Assembly (NCBI GenBank): GCA_029256575.1
Contig: JAQSXR010000019.1
Span: forward strand, 1 to 40,593
Direction of reading: 5' to 3'
Origin: Clostridiales bacterium
Lineage (GTDB): Bacteria; Bacillota; Clostridia; Lachnospirales; JAQSXR01
Length of the DNA: 40,593 bases
In this document: in pieces, positions 40,301 to 40,593 of the stretch
How positions within the stretch are numbered: position 1 is the first letter of the stretch
Layout: the number at the start of each line of letters is the position of its first letter
The notes under the pieces: generated by a model
Database searches by the model: none
What the model was told of the DNA's origin: nothing
The model's input: only the letters and a program-made list of their open reading frames with translations
Position numbers and translations under genes: made by a program

Positions 40301-40593
40301 TTGCATCAAAAACCAATCCAAATGGAGGGGTAAGTTCCTATTCGTATAATGAACGAAACCAAGTGATCTCATCTACAGATGAACTTGGAAGAAGAACCGA
40401 AGTTAGTTATGATGATTCTGGAGATATGAATGAAATGACACTTCCAGATGGAAGTAAGGTATTCATGACATATGATACCAAAGGTAATATGGATACCATC
40501 ACGGATGCAGATGGTAATCGGACATCCTACACCTATGATAACTTAAATAGAATCAAAACATTTACCAATCCTAATGGTAATATAACATCAAAT
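37327..40593 (+). CDS. Secreted subtilisin-family (S8) protease fused to RHS/YD-repeat shell (3' partial)
   Basis: The frame is open for 1,089 codons to the right edge with no stop. ATG 37327 has GGAGG six bases upstream. A signal peptide (about 1-32, ending GYAAS) and a prodomain-like region (about 33-145) precede an S8 catalytic domain. Its tetrad is complete: Asp164 (ILDTGID), His194 (GHGTALAG), Asn285 (AAGNS) and Ser346 (NGSSFSAAHVAG). Next come an Ig/CARDB-like region (about 415-665), a DUF6531-type RHS entry segment (KEVADPIDVATGNY..., from about 670) and YD repeats (about 800 to the edge) with a roughly 20-residue period such as YRYDEDDN/YTYDNLNR. Fusion of a protease to an RHS shell fits polymorphic-toxin-like or cell-surface RHS proteins, where the shell encloses a C-terminal effector released by proteolysis. 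That tip is not visible. Confidence 0.88.
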   Translation, partial: MKRMRRVISCLLVIAIIFTNFFGGVVSIKGYAASPEKKEKFIIKHADNEKLREKFFDENLVVENEPLVSDVATGNMVEAVNTEEVSAVDSSILYQTITEEIIAVEAMPTDLQALLEGIENYSIEYDQIVSVSGDVYPTNLQTIGEDRIDDPDFNGAGVKIAILDTGIDVDNTELNITGGISFIEGKSYDDDNGHGTALAGIIGARKNGEGIVGIAPDAELYAVKVLDSTGSGYYSDVIKGLEWCIENRIDIVLMSFGADAYSGILHETIQKAYLQDILLVGAAGNSDSNVEYPAAYSEVMAVGAVDESNSIIYKYTNADLVELYAIGNNIETLGLDNNQVITNGSSFSAAHVAGVAAEVWGNDLVKTNDMIRDQISLSGALDGEDSYKVLNAYQAYQDQMNEIGTNPEDNLGDIDGDDTTDEEISVLGELVLKNTIGNNEDVIATVRFSNDHDSVKALIKKGSMEISTETRSDVKGGYDTSTGKYTGTEYTFNFGRMLTGGEYTVYFETYNKGQEGKSPYDFSKSFTVVQPDLIITNIRTNIGNMITGVVNSDKWRDKEFKVTLTVKNIGECGFSGKIGGNAILTNIDSTKTNITGIINSGVSVNIDIEDTEEIVCTWTPTNAIVGEYSLSASVARVSGNSESNIDNNTKYYSSDTIRITNGIMKRKPFVSKEVADPIDVATGNYTINVADISINGRAPIKLERSYNALDYMKTSLGRQWRHSYDIYYDEYSDYIRLFFGDGHIEFFHKDVAGELIFDETKYNNVCLNSDGKLVLDFKGDMTYIFANNKIAEINDGINTTIFTYDTDQLIRVESISGYISFVYDGEYLDYIIDSDGRKVDYNYTNGFLTGITNVDGYRWTYEYDNSGLIEKAVDPNGKIELVNQYDSESRVNRQINEDGTSISFVYSDGATIFTDRDGTVSTYYKDDMGRLNYRIYADGEEKYVYDEDDNVIEFIDKNGNRYTYYYNANGDLESEENPFGVTYYTYTESGKIASKTNPNGGVSSYSYNERNQVISSTDELGRRTEVSYDDSGDMNEMTLPDGSKVFMTYDTKGNMDTITDADGNRTSYTYDNLNRIKTFTNPNGNITSN
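39733..40593 (+). repeat. YD (RHS) repeat region
   Basis: Degenerate repeats of about 60-65 bp encode Y-x-Y-D/N-x-x-G/N-type units (for example YTYDNLNRI, YSYNERNQV, MTYDTKGNM). They continue past the window edge. Confidence 0.85.

Overview
The window comes from an AT-rich, low-GC Gram-positive anaerobe, most likely a Lachnospiraceae or cluster XIVa Clostridium of the Clostridium phytofermentans type. This rests on the codon and base composition, strong GGAGG-type ribosome binding sites, S-layer homology (SLH) surface proteins, copper-amine-oxidase-like and SbsA-type Ig domains, and an iron-sulfur flavoprotein. The genus is an inference. I see no phage, insertion sequence or CRISPR array.

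1-7.3 kb: the 3' end of a GltD-like FAD/NAD(P) oxidoreductase with a C-terminal 4Fe-4S motif, followed by the nickel chaperone gene hypA and a perfect 15-bp terminator. On the minus strand an HxlR regulator and a class-1 isoprenoid-synthase-like gene form a likely operon. It is divergent from an iron-sulfur flavoprotein across a nested dyad. Then come a metal-associated-domain (HMA-fold) protein lacking its CxxC, an M3 oligopeptidase, and an ECF sigma/anti-sigma pair on the minus strand.

7.3-16.7 kb: mainly regulators. An XRE-TPR protein is followed by a small membrane-protein locus, then a BlaI / M56 peptidase / lipoprotein operon with two dyad operators over its promoter. A secreted-type copper-amine-oxidase-domain gene has lost its start and signal peptide. 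An SLH protein, an AraC regulator, a DUF2680-like secreted protein and a TetR regulator follow.

16.8-27.1 kb: one giant gene of about 3,413 codons encodes a modular S-layer-anchored protein. Its parts are atrophied Ig repeats, an L-type-lectin-like module, a Big_1-like module, SbsA-type Ig repeats, PKD, a large unassigned region, a propeller-like region, CARDB-like domains and three SLH repeats. The divergent tetR gene and two overlapping dyads lie just upstream.

27.1-33.9 kb: housekeeping and metabolic genes. These are a cupin, a ZIP metal transporter, a GNAT acetyltransferase, an initiator tRNA-fMet with a consensus promoter, a DEAD-box RNA helicase, and a two-gene GMC oxidoreductase / gluconate-dehydrogenase-subunit-3-like pair.

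33.9-40.6 kb: a second accessory, cell-surface region. It has two zinc-ribbon membrane proteins, an SLH-like/fibronectin protein behind a 20-bp perfect palindrome, and a gene running off the right edge that fuses an intact subtilisin protease to an RHS/YD-repeat shell. That last gene has a polymorphic-toxin-like architecture, and its C-terminal tip and any immunity gene lie outside the window. The promoters of the first zinc-ribbon gene and of the protease-RHS gene share a motif resembling a Spo0A box.
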